64,000 nt of DNA, taken from assembly GCF_047663525.1 (NCBI RefSeq), contig NC_092617.1:2174501-2238500 (forward strand). Direction: 5' to 3'. This document shows positions 34,376 through 44,699 of this stretch, piece after piece (the stretch's first letter is position 1; the number at the start of each line of letters is the position of its first letter). The stretch comes from Anas platyrhynchos. Its lineage: Eukaryota > Chordata > Aves > Anseriformes > Anatidae. The notes under the pieces were generated by a model. It made no database searches. It was not told the origin of the DNA and saw nothing but the letters and a program-made list of their open reading frames with translations. Made by a program: the position numbers and the translations under genes.

Positions 34376-34862
34376 GTCCAATAGTTCTGTAGCTCAGGAA
34401 ATGCCAGCACAGGCCAAATGAGCTTAACTGTGGCTGTCGTCTCTAAATGAAACTCAGCACCAAAGGAACCATCCTCTTTTGTCTGAGGATCGACAGGTTT
34501 TCACTTGAAATGCCTTAGAAAACAGAGCAGGGTGAGCAGATCGGTACAAAATGCAAAAATAAATTCCCACAGCTCTGTTCTGCAGTTGGGTAAACTGGGA
34601 GCAACAATATTGAAAAGCTCTTTATAATCAGATGATTGAATCTGAGATTACCCCATCTTCCTCTTTACCTCTGGTTGTGGGGCAGGACTGACTCCTTTCT
34701 TACTCAGGTCAGGGTCACCTGCTCCCAGGGACACCCTAAGGCAGCATGAAGTAGACCACATGAAAGGGCCCTGCTAAAAGCCTGACTGAAAGAGTTTTCA
34801 GGGCAGTTATGCAAGAAATGGAAGACGTTTATCTCAGGTATGTCTTCTTATTTATTAAAGAT

Positions 34863-34880
34863 TTTTTCTTCCTTGAGCAG
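34863..34880 (+). other. Splice acceptor upstream of the OR at 34904
   Basis: TTTTTTCTTCCTTGAGCAG, a long pyrimidine tract with AG at 34880, lies 23 bases before the ATG at 34904. The inverted copy at about 56549-56567 keeps it unchanged. Confidence 0.6.
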
Positions 34881-34903
34881 TAACCCATGGCCAGAACTAC
34901 CAA

Positions 34904-35836
34904 ATGCCCAACAGCAGCTCTGTGAGCGAGTTCCTCCTGCTGGCATTCGCAGACACACGCGAGCTGCAGCTCCTGCACTTTACGCTCTTCCTGGGCATCT
35001 ACCTGGCTGCCCTCCTGGGCAACGGCCTCATCCTCAGCGCCGTAGCCTGCGACCACCGCCTCCACACCCCCATGTACTTCTTCCTCCTCAACCTTGCCGT
35101 CCTCGACCTGGGCTGCATCTCCACCACTCTGCCCAAAGCCATGGCCAATGCCCTCTGGGACACCAGGACCATCTCCCATCAAGGATGTACTACACAGGTC
35201 TTTCTCTTTGTCTTGTTGATGTCATCGGAGTATTACCTTCTCACCATCATGGCGTACGACCACTACGTTGCCATCTGCAAGCCCCTGCACTACGGGAGCC
35301 TCCTGGGCAGCAGAGCTTGTGCCCAGATGGCAGCAGCTGCCTGGGGCAGTGGCTTTCTCAATGCTGTCCTGCACACAGCCAACACATTTTCCCTGCCCCT
35401 CTGCCAAGGCAATGCTGTGGACCAGTTCTTCTGTGAGATCCCCCACATCCTCAAGCTCTCCTGCTCAGATTCAGACTACCTAAAGGAAGTTAGACTTCTG
35501 GTGGTTAGTGCATGTTTTGCGTTAGTTTGTTTTGTTTTCATTGTGGTGTCCTATGTGCAGATCTTCAGGGCAGTGCTGAGGATGCCCTCTGAGCAGGGCC
35601 GGCACAAAGCCTTTTCCATGTGCCTCCCTCACCTGGCTGTGGTCTCCCTCTTTGTCAGCACTGCCATACTTGCCTACCTGAAGCCCCCCTCCATCTCCTC
35701 TCCTTCCTTGGACCTGATGGTGTCATTCCTGTACTCAGTGGTACCTCCAGCAGTGAACCCGCTCATCTATAGCATGAGGAACCAGGAGCTGAAAGCAACA
35801 CTGAAGAAACTGATTGTAGTGGTAATATTTACCTAG
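34904..35836 (+). CDS. Olfactory receptor, OR14-like, full length with DHY instead of DRY
   Basis: A 310-residue OR with an open frame, NSS glycosylation site, GN in TM1, PMYFFLLNLAVLDLG, Cys 95, KAFSMCLPHL and NPLIYSMRNQELK. The end-of-TM3 motif reads MAYDHYVAIC: residue 120 is His (codon CAC at 35261-35263) where nearly all ORs have Arg. The paired OR at 55584-56525 has CGT here and the 1362 gene CGC, so a single G-to-A change in a CpG is likely. The motif before TM6 also has Met for Thr (KAFSM). One codon is added before TM5 (SCSDSDYLKE versus SCSDSYLRE). Arg of DRY is the G-protein switch residue in class A GPCRs, so signalling may be lost even though the frame is open. It is an intact gene in form, perhaps an early non-functional allele or copy. 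ERV insertion follows 77 bases after the stop. Confidence 0.9.
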   Translation: MPNSSSVSEFLLLAFADTRELQLLHFTLFLGIYLAALLGNGLILSAVACDHRLHTPMYFFLLNLAVLDLGCISTTLPKAMANALWDTRTISHQGCTTQVFLFVLLMSSEYYLLTIMAYDHYVAICKPLHYGSLLGSRACAQMAAAAWGSGFLNAVLHTANTFSLPLCQGNAVDQFFCEIPHILKLSCSDSDYLKEVRLLVVSACFALVCFVFIVVSYVQIFRAVLRMPSEQGRHKAFSMCLPHLAVVSLFVSTAILAYLKPPSISSPSLDLMVSFLYSVVPPAVNPLIYSMRNQELKATLKKLIVVVIFT

Positions 35837-35913
35837 CAATAATTTGGCTATCTCACTTTTCTAGTTTACCTCCAGTTAATATCAGGCAATTTGTGGCCTC
35901 TAGGTATAGCATT

Positions 35914-36493
35914 TGTCGTTGTTTCAGCTCGGATAGTGTTAGTTTTCCTCCTAGTAGCTGGTAGGGTGCTATATTTTGGCTTAGGATGAGAAGAGTGCTG
36001 ATGACATGCTGATGTTTTACTTGTTGCAGAGGCGTGCTTTCACCAAGCCAAGGACGTCTCAGCTTCTTGCTCTGTCCTGCCAACGGGCAGGCTGGGGGTG
36101 CAGTAAGAGCTGGGAGGGGACAGACCCAGGACAGGTGACCCAAACTAGCCAAAGGGGTATTCCATACCATCTGACGTCATGCTAAACAATATATAGGGGT
36201 GGCTAGCTGGGGTGGGAAATGGGCTGGACTGCTCAGGGTTAGGTTGGGAATTGGTCAGCGGGTGGTGAGCAATTGCATTGGGCATCACTTGTTTGTACAC
36301 ATTATTAGTAGTGGCACTATTATAATCGTTGTTATTATTATTGTTATTCTTATTTTTCTGTCTTAATAAACTGTCTTTATCTCACCTCACAGGCTTCACT
36401 TTCCCATTTCTCTCCCCCATTCCAGAGAGGGAGGGGGGAGGGTGAGCTAATGGTTGTGTGGTATTTAGCTACCGGCCGGGTTAGACCACAACA
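35914..36493 (+). mobile_element. ERVL-like 5' LTR
   Basis: It starts TGTCGTTGTTTCAGCTCGG and ends GGGTTAGACCACAACA. CAATATATAGGGG at 36187 is the TATA box, an ATT-rich tract lies at 36325-36355, and AATAAA at 36365 is the polyadenylation signal. It is the same family as 26431-27033. Non-LTR internal sequence follows at once, so this is a 5' LTR rather than a solo one. Confidence 0.8.
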
Positions 36494-37555
36494 ATCCTTT
36501 TTAGCAACCAACATGGGGCACGAAAGGTTGAGATAATGACAGATCTGACCAGAATGTGTTAAACTGAAATTGGTATAACTATTAGACCTCCTTAATAGTT
36601 GCTAGTCACAATGCTGATTGCTTTAATATCAAGTCTGCTGCACCTGTTTTCCAAACTGAGTATTATAGCACATTACTTTTTGTATGTGCTCCCTGTCATG
36701 CTGTTTATCCTTTCCGGGCCCTGGTTTAAGATTGTTATGGTACAGTGCGGTGTAACAGTGCCTTATGAGACGACGAAATTTCTGGTCATGACCCTAACCT
36801 GGTATTTGTACTCAGCACTGTTGTCAACTCTATACTTTGGAAACCATATCTCGGAAACTATTAGCAATTACACCTATTGCTTTTTATTTATTTATTTATT
36901 TTTTTGTCAGGGAGCCAATCTGTGGAGGGGAAAGAAGGAGACATTTTTTCCTACTCATTCAACCTTCCTTTCTCCTTCACCTCCCTCTTATCCTCCAAGC
37001 TTGGTACGATAGTTCTCCAAGATGTTGAATATCCTTGGGACACCCAGACTATCATGTTCGTGTTGTTATGTCTCCTGAATGTGCTTCAGGTTTCGTTTAA
37101 GGTTAAACAACCACTTAGGAATTTTATCCAGAGATCTGTACTGAGGCGGGACATTTGTGAGTGCCAGGGAGTGTGGGAGGATACGGGCAGGTTTCTAGAG
37201 CAGCGGGCACCTCCAGTGTTTTGGAAATTCTCCCCTGAACAACTGCAAAATCCTAAAAAATGGGTAGAATGCTTGAAAAAAGGGTGTCATGACTCTGGCA
37301 GTTCCAAAGTGACACAAATCACTGGAGTGTGCTGGGGTCTGGCCCATGCCTATTGAGCTGCAGCTGATACTACTACCAACTTAGTGACAGACCCTGCGGC
37401 CACTCCAAGTCCTGTGACAGACCCAACAGCCACTGTAACCCCTACGATGGACCCTGCAGCCGCTCCAGTTCCTGTTCCTGCAGCTGCTCCGGCTCCTGTG
37501 GCTGGGTCAGAGAAAGGAGCTGCAACAGTGCAAGTAGCCCCTGCAGATAATATTC
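36494..37555 (+). mobile_element. ERVL-like leader and gag-like region, truncated
   Basis: After the LTR come a leader and frames 36599-37012 and 36877-37356, a hydrophobic then charged stretch with no recognised domain. They are followed by a Pro/Ala-rich tandem stretch (37380-37540; TDPAATPSPVTDPTATV-like) coded by roughly 30-base repeats. The same order is found reversed at 11880-12700. The element stops abruptly at about 37560 in an OR fragment; pol and the 3' LTR are absent here. Confidence 0.55.
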
Positions 37556-37562
37556 CGTGACA

Positions 37563-37679
37563 GTTCTGTACATGGTGGTGCCTATAGCACTGAACCCCCT
37601 CATCTACAGCATGAGGAACCAGGAGCTCAAGGAAGCCTTGTGGAAACTCACTGGACACATGCTTCTTTGGCATCAATAA
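37563..37679 (+). pseudogene. Olfactory receptor C-terminal fragment
   Basis: Thirty-eight codons ending in TAA: VLYMVVPIALNPLIYSMRNQ, then ELKEALWKLTGHMLLWHQ. This is TM7 and the tail of an OR14-like receptor. The rest of the gene is missing; ERV sequence abuts it on the 5' side. Its tail differs from all four full ORs, so it derives from a further gene. It is followed by the usual OR 3' flank. Confidence 0.88.
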
Positions 37680-40231
37680 TGTGCCTATAAAATGAACAGG
37701 ACAGACAGGTTTTCTGAAAAACCTCTTCATACAACAGCTTGTAATTCTTCTATTATTTTTAAAATTAGTTCTTAAACTAGTCATTTTGACTGAATTCTAC
37801 TTGTGTCATCCTGCCGATTAATTATTATCTGTCACCCAAGTATTTAATATACCTACAGAACTGGGTTCTCTGTAGATAAATAGAATAAAGAAGCTGTGAA
37901 CTTTGTGGGTGTCAGCTGCCACCTCTTCCCGTCTCCTCTGGATTTAGGGGAGCAGCCTCAGCACACAGGAGGGGCTTGGGACCAAGAGCCCAGCTGCCAC
38001 ATGCAGGAGCAGCCCCAGTGGTCCTCGGGGCTGCCCCTCCCTGCCCACTGGGCTCTGCCTCTCTGCTGCCTTCAGGTCAGGGCTGCTGCTTCCCTGGAGC
38101 CATGGCCAGCAGCAGGACGTGGCCTTTTCACTGCTGTTCTCTTTCGGCTTCCACATTGTGCTTCCTTTTTTTACTGGGTAAGCCCTGATATCTCGTGTAC
38201 CTTGGTGACAGTCCTGTTGTCTCTGCAGTGGCATCCCTGTGGCTGCAGGCAGCAGCAGGCACTGTGCAGCCCTGGGTCACAGCTGCCTCCCTGCTAGCAC
38301 CACAGTAACAGGAGGGTCTTGCTCAGGGCAAACTCAGGACCCTGGACACCTCTTCCAAAAGTGCTATCAGGAACACAGCCAAGGGTTTTCTCCCTGCTCT
38401 TCTGTATTCTAGGGGTTCGTCATAGAGTGAAGGACACAGGGTGAAAGTCCCAGGGTGGTCCCTGAGGAACCAAAGGCAGCACTCAGAGCTCCTGTTATGG
38501 CAGAACTTGCCTAAGGAGATGACAACTGATCTTAAACTTATCTGCATGGGACTGCACCCCCTGCAGAGGGGCAGATGGCAGATTCCAGCCTGGAGAGGAA
38601 TCTGGAGCTTCCAGGAGATGTCAGGGGATCTCCAGGGACAGGGTGCTCAGTGGGTAGTGATTAGAACCTCATAAAATAACCGTGCAAGGTTGTTTCAGGT
38701 AACAAACAAGGTGAATCTGAGGAGTGCATGGGCTGCTCAGACTGCTCAGGCTGGGTCAGCTATCACTGCAGGTTCTCCTCCCAGCCTCTTGCCCACCTGC
38801 AGCCAACTGACTCCTGGGGCAGAGTGAGAAGCAGAGAAGGCCTTGATGCTGTGCAACCACAGGTGACCAACACTGCTCTGGTCACATATCAAAAACACAG
38901 CACCACACGGCCTGATCTACAGAGAGAAACTCCATCCCAGCCATGAGCCAGTATCCCCACAATGGATAAGAAGCTCTGCAAGGAGTCAGGAAGGTGCTAA
39001 TAAGCACCAGGACAATTCAGAAAGCCCAAAGTCCCTTCTGAAGGGTCACTGAATGCCACCTGAGAGGCAGTGATGGGCAGTGGGGAGGGCCAGGAGAAAG
39101 ACTTGTGTTTAGGCTGTGAGAAACACAGACACTCAGGGCTTTAGCAGCTGTCTGTGGATGGAGTAGGAGGATGAGGTCACTCCTGGGACTGGGGCAGGGC
39201 TGAAGGTCCCTGCTTGAAGCTGCTGGAGAAGTGTCCACCTTGCACGTGGGGCCTGTGTGCAAGAGTGGTGTGGCCTGGGGAAGTGAGTGCCTGGGAAAAG
39301 TTACCCTGGAGCCATAGGAGCCATTCTGGAAAGAAAACTTGTAGGCAGGAACCACACTTTTGTGGCACAGTAGAGCTGCTGGACACATTGTGCAGGGTGC
39401 TCTGATGGACATTTGTGTCCTTTTCCATCGTGTCTTAAGTGCCACTTTTCTCAGAAATAGAGTAGCCAACAGAGCATTGACAGATAGTCTAAGGTCATGA
39501 AAGCCACCAGAAAGATGCCCCTAAGAATATAACTGATATAAGGAGGTCAGGAGAAGCCCTGGTCAGGAGAAATGTGAGTCTTGGAGGAGGGAATAGGGGA
39601 TTATCCAGGTGAAATTAAGTATTTTTTAAAATGTAAGAGGGTTCATGCTATGTGGAAACTGCTCTAACCGTGTCTTAAAACAGTTATATGAGGCTATTCC
39701 CCAGCTTCAAAAAGTAAACTTAATTCCTAAATTTAAATGCTAATCCACACCCAGACAGGAATCGACTACTCCTATGCCTGACTTCTAAGTATGCACTGAA
39801 TCCAAAACTCAGCCCACAGCCTCTTTTCCTTACCCTTACTCTCTTGCTTACATTGATCCCTGTCCATAACACTAGATTTAAATGCTCAACTTAGGCCTAG
39901 AATTATTGGAAGAACTAAACAAACCCTAAATCACAAAGCTTTTCCATACTTTAACCACAGACCTGATACCCAAAGCAGAACACCAAGCAATCCCAATAAA
40001 TCTTTCTTTAAACTCAAACCCAGAAATGTGAGCTCTAGCCCCTGATCCCATGCATGAACACCTAACAGCTGATTCCCCCGGTCCTGTGCATTGACTTCCT
40101 CACCTTCAGCCCCTCTCCTAACCCTTACCTTTAGGTACCATACTGGGTCTGGCCCTTAGTGCAGGCCAAGAACTGTGAGGCTGCAATGCAGTCATATGGC
40201 ATGCAAAGATGGATGTGAGGGGTCACGGGTC
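37680..40231 (+). repeat. OR 3'-flank module, copy 2
   Basis: Matches 2520-3010 and 4200-5520 in the same orientation and the inverted copy at 52.2-55.4 kb. The GC-rich 3.2-4.1 kb part is absent here, leaving a shorter version. 39780-40120 is rich in CCTAA/CCCTTA words like 5340-5510 and 60850-61110. It ends at GGTCACGGGTC where the minus-strand provirus LTR begins. No gene was seen. Confidence 0.75.
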
Positions 40232-40683
40232 TGTTATAAATTAGACCACACAATTTACTGGTCTATTGAAATTATTTTATTAATCAAGTAAGCAGACACA
40301 AGCAAAACAACGCTGGGCGGCTGGGGAGTCTCCACTCCGCAACAGCACGCAACTTCCCTTTCCAGGGTTGCTGTTTTATAGCAGTCGAGTTCCAGCTTAT
40401 CGGGACTCGTTGAACTGGCTGAGGCTGCGCAGTCTATTGTAGAGAGGGGGATCGTTGTTCCTCTGCTGGTGATCACGCGTTGTGCTAGTGTTCAGGTGGG
40501 GGTAGTGAAGCGGCAAGCAGGATGTCTGGTTTCACTCAAGGATGTTTACCCAACACCCCCTCCTGCTATCTGCTTGCTTAATCCTCCCCTTTACCAAGGC
40601 CGTTAAATTGTACAACCTTATCTCCACAGCAGATTCTCCAAATTCCTCAAAGACAATGAACAACCCCCCACTAATTTATCACA
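40232..40683 (-). mobile_element. 3' LTR of the gammaretrovirus-like provirus
   Basis: On the minus strand it starts TGTGATAAATTAGTGGGGGG and ends GTCTAATTTATAACA. TATAAAA is at 40374-40380 and AATAAA at 40276-40281. A polypurine tract (AAAAAGAAAAAGGAGGGA) lies just upstream at 40685-40703, directly after the env end. Length is 452 bp. It does not resemble the other LTR of this provirus (46745-47168). Confidence 0.75.
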
Positions 40684-42557
40684 ATCCCTCCTTTTTCTTT
40701 TTCTAACATATTTTGTTCATTGAATTTTTGCAATATTTGCTTGCTGAGCATCAAAGTTTCTACGTCGTCCTCCTCCTGCTCAAGAGATTCATACTTAGCA
40801 TGCACAAGCATAAGATGAGCAGCTTCTAATCGACTTTTTACAATTGCAATTACCCTATTGAAAATACATGGCCCAAAAGTCAATGCTATTATTAGTAGTA
40901 GTAAAGGTCCCGCTATAGTTGACAATAGTGTGGTAAGCCAAGGTGAATAATTAAACCAGGACTCATACCAATTCTGACGAGCCTCATTTTCCCTTTTGCA
41001 TTTTTCTAATCCTTCCCGCAATTTAGTCATTGTATCTCTTACCACCCCAGTATGATCTGCATATACACAACATTCTTCACATAGAGCTGCACACAGTCCT
41101 CTTTGTTGTAAGAAAATCAAATCCAACCCTCTATGGTTTTGGAGTACCACTTCGGATAATGACCTAACCAATTTTTCCAGAGCTATTACTGATTGCTCTA
41201 TACGGCCCAGATCCTCGTATACGGCAATTGCCGTAGAAAAGTAAATTCCTGGCTTTGTTTTATCAGGGAAGCAATTCCAGTTGAACCTGCAGCCCTGAGG
41301 GCCATTAAAGTGGCTAAGGTGATGGCCGTAATAGGCTCCCTCTTTACCAGATGGTATTCAGCCACTGTGTGATGGGTATACATATACTCTTCAGTGTGGT
41401 ATAGAATCCTTGGTATAATGACCACCTGTACACAAAAATCATGAGATGTGCTAAACAATTTTAAAGATAGGCAAGGAGTGACTCCCAACGATGAACATAC
41501 CCACCTAGTGTTATTTGCAAGAATTAACCATTTGTGTGTTTGGCCCATTTTTTTCAGTGGCATGGCACAGATCATTTTTATCTCTTGGAACTGTGTCGAT
41601 ACATCTACCTTTTCCCGTAACTTGAGTCAAAGTTATCCCGATTTCCTGACCCCAACTGTACTTGGAAGGATTTGACTCATTTGAATATTCAGACCTCCCC
41701 ATGTCTCCTATAGCTTCATAATATGTGGGCTTAACACTTACACGAAGCCAGCACCCTTCAGTTATCTCAGGATTAGTTTGATTTAGTACCTGGAAACTAG
41801 CATTTATAACTTTCCACATACTACTCTCGGGCACAACCCCTTTCTTTTTTTTTTTTTTTTTTTTCCAATGCTTGGAAGCAGTGTGGGAAAGGATAACTCT
41901 GTCGACTTATTAGAAAACACTGTAGTAGGTTGGGCAGTCCCAGGTATCTTTACAGTCTGGACAACCAAACCTTCCCCTAATAACTCTTTATTAGGCCTGA
42001 CTACCTTGGAAGTCCCGGGTTTTTCCTTCTTTATTAGTATGAGTCCTCCCCTGTCAGTTCCAGGTTCTGTATACCTTATTCCCCACACTCTTCCCATGTT
42101 CCACCCTCTATCCGTGGGTTGGGTAACATTTAAAAAGAGATATTTACAGTTTCCACGTCCTCCCCACCCTTGCGGTGGAATGCACCCATATGGACCCCAT
42201 TGGACCCTTGGGTATTTATCTCTACCGTATCCCGGTATCCAACTAGGGGCTATAGTCTCACAACCCCAATAGCTGCAGTAATATTGATTAGGGGAGTTGC
42301 AGTACCCCTTTCCAGGATTCGAACTCGGGCACATATAAAATCCCATATATTCCCAGCATCGGGGCCTTGGGATCAGCTGACATAGTGTAGAAGTAAAGCT
42401 TGCCCCCCCCCAATGTTATCTGGGTTACAATAACCTGTTGATCTTCGAATCAACTTAAAGTCCGTTTAAAAGGTTGGTGGGGGTGGTGTTGAGTCGCTAT
42501 GCAGGATGAAATCACTGCGAGAACCCCCAAATACCGATAGGAATGGCTGAGGCCCAT
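40684..42557 (-). pseudogene. env: Endogenous retroviral env (surface and transmembrane parts), broken
   Basis: From an ATG at 42557 with a hydrophobic leader, the frame stops early (near 42450), then continues in pieces: 42346-41804 (surface part, with YYCSYWGCET), 41834-41511 (surface C-terminal part), 41575-41198 (end of surface and fusion-peptide region) and 41171-40671 (transmembrane part). The pieces alternate between two frames, so at least three shifts separate them; the first falls at a tract of about 20 A (sense strand) near 41850. The transmembrane part has CAALCEECC, the CX6CC motif of gamma-type env, a hydrophobic anchor ([15 protein letters not shown]) and a charged tail. The surface CXXC has become CWLR (CGT at 41742-41744). 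It is a decayed old copy with no intact product. Confidence 0.8.
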
Positions 42558-42569
42558 TTCTTTCCCCAC

Positions 42570-44239
42570 TTATTCACTCCTCTGCCTCACTCGTCAGTTG
42601 GGTTGCAGCCAACTACGAGGTTTTAGTTTTTCTTGGCAGCAGTAGTGTTCTTCAGGGGAGAGCCTCTACCTTAACCCACGGTACCTATCGAGTTCGTCGC
42701 AATGTGAGCTTCAGGTCTTTGTTTCCTGGAGCGATCTCCCACTTCTCGTCACAGATGGGTCCTTTAACACGGATGGCATGTGTCCATCCTTTCTCTGCAG
42801 TCCGGACAACTGTTTCTGTAGTAAGCAAAATAACATAGGAGTCTTTCCCATCGTGGTGTTAAAAAAAAAAAAAAAAAAAGTCTCTTTCCAAGCCATAATT
42901 AGAATTGAGGGTGATCAAGTGGCACGTCCAAGTCATAGGGCATACCATATAGTATTTCAAAAGGAGAAATTCCTACCTCAGTTCTGGGCTGCGTCCATAT
43001 GTTTAACAGTGCAAGGGGTAAGTATTTTACCCAAGAAGCCTTAGTTTCTAGCATAAGTTTTGTTAGTTGTTTCTTAATTTCACCATTCATTCGCTCTACC
43101 TTTCCAGAAGAGGAGGGGTGCCAGGGGCTGTGAAAATCCCACTCAATCTCTAAGGCCTGCATTAATCCTTGCAGTAAAGCTTTACACCCATTCAGTCACG
43201 TGGTCAATTAGGACAAACAAGTAACTCAGTAAAGTCTACCTGTATACTTTGGAAAGGTCAAAGCCCTGGCTCCCGTCCCCCTCTAGGTAGGTTACAGAAG
43301 ACCTTTTTATTTACCTTTTGACATATAGTACGTCCTCTGTATGTGTGCTTCCCTAAAGAATATATATTCCTACACAGACATGCTTTCTTAGAACAACATC
43401 ACACATTGCTTGCACCTCCCAATGACTCTTCTGATGTAAAACAGTTAATATTTGCCTCATTATCACTTTATTCAGCATTTCTCTCCCATCAGGGAGTATC
43501 CATTTTCCTTCAGACTTCATAGCTCCTGATTCCTTAAAAAAATCTTTCTTTTAAAACTTTTTAGTTCTTTCTTAATTTTCAACAATTCCCTGAATCCTCT
43601 CTGCATTTATTCTTTGTTTTCCTTCAGACATTAGATGCCTTAAATACCTGACTTCTCTTTCTCCATATTGTAATTTATTTTTCAATACTCCCAAGCCCTG
43701 CTTTCCCAGAAAGTTAAATAGCTTGTTAGTAGCTTTCTTCACAACTCTTTTCTCCTGTCCTGACAATAGAAAACAATCCACATATTTGTTAACATTAATA
43801 CCTCCTTGGGAGGTTGTAATTGCTCCAAAATCTTTTTAGAACTTACCCAAATAGATAGGTGGCCCTGTAAACCCCTGAGGTAAAATTGTCCACCTATATT
43901 GTTGCTTCCGCCCCCATTTCAGGGTCTTTCCAGTCAGAGGTGAATATATGTTTGCTCTCAGGGCCTGAGAGCACTCCATTAATAACACTGTTATTCCAGT
44001 CTAACAATTTACTATTTGGATGCCCAATTTAATCATCAAATCCCTTCTCAACAAGTTAGTCCCTGCCTTGAGTACATACAATAATTACCCAGTGATCATT
44101 TTATCCCCTGGTCTCAGCTTGGTATTCCCCAAAAGTGGCACTGTTATCCCAGCCCCTTCTACCCCCATCACATTTAGGGTTTCATTAGTTAATTTAATCC
44201 CTGATACTTTACAAGTCAGTAATGACTTAGCTGCCCCAG
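42570..44239 (-). pseudogene. pol: Endogenous retroviral pol: protease end, RT remnants, integrase
   Basis: In order on the minus strand: a protease C-terminal part (44239-44020, with LRPGDKM and RRDLMIKLG); a shrunken RT (about 43960-43570) with WTILPQGF and KYVDCFLL, where the catalytic pair YVDD has lost its second Asp; RT thumb-like LGHL-type words to INAERIQGIVE; then almost at once the integrase zinc region (VLHQKSHWEVQAMCD near 43430-43390) and the integrase core end (HSPWHPSSSGKVERMNGEIK, 43132-43073) with its C-terminal tail to about 42600. Most RT fingers, connection and RNase H are missing. An A19 tract lies at about 42860-42878. It is a gammaretrovirus-like type, dead. Confidence 0.75.
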
Positions 44240-44665
44240 TGTATTGGGTTTGATGGCAAGGTTCGGGGGGTGTGAGGGGTGTGGGGGTGGGAAACTGCAG
44301 TGGCAGCCCTCGTGAAAAAAAGCCAGAAGCCTCCCCGTGGCAGGTAAGGGACAATTTCATCTGGCCCCAAAGGGGCCCACTGCTGCCCAGAGCCAAGCCA
44401 TGAGCAATACAGTCCCTGCCTCTGTGAGAGCACATCCACGAAAACAAACAAACAAAGAAACAAACAAAAACCTGCTGCTCAACAGCAGTTGGGAGAGCGA
44501 GAAACCCCCCCACAGACACCAAAGTCAGTGCAGAAGGAGGGGGAGGAGGCGCTCCAGGCACTGGAGCTGAAGCCCCCCTGCCGCCGCTGGAGAGGCCCCT
44601 GGTGGAGCAGGTTGTTCCCCCCTCCTGTCCCCCTCCCTGATGCTTGGGAAACTGACCAAACACCA
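44240..44665 (+). mobile_element. LTR piece inserted between gag and pro of the provirus
   Basis: TGTATTGGGTTTGATGGCAA... through GCCAGAAGCCTCCCCGTGGC and CTGTGAGAGCACATCC to ACTGACCAAACACCA follows the first part of the LTR at 18233 (TGTAGTGGGTTTATATGGCA, then GAAGCTGCCCCATG and CTGTGAGAGCATG). It lies in the plus direction, against the provirus, and separates the protease from the nucleocapsid. A long minus-strand frame crosses it by chance into the protease. Confidence 0.55.
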
Positions 44666-44699
44666 CGGCAAATATACCAAAACGTCTAGACTGTTACTT

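Noticed and set aside
36599-37012. Hydrophobic 137-residue frame after the ERVL LTR as a membrane-protein gene
   Set aside because: It starts in the ERV leader, and its reversed counterpart near 12.4-12.9 kb is broken. It is better explained as retroviral leader sequence.
44085-44666. 193-residue minus-strand frame with a membrane-like stretch
   Set aside because: It crosses the edge of an inserted LTR into the retroviral protease; the join is accidental.
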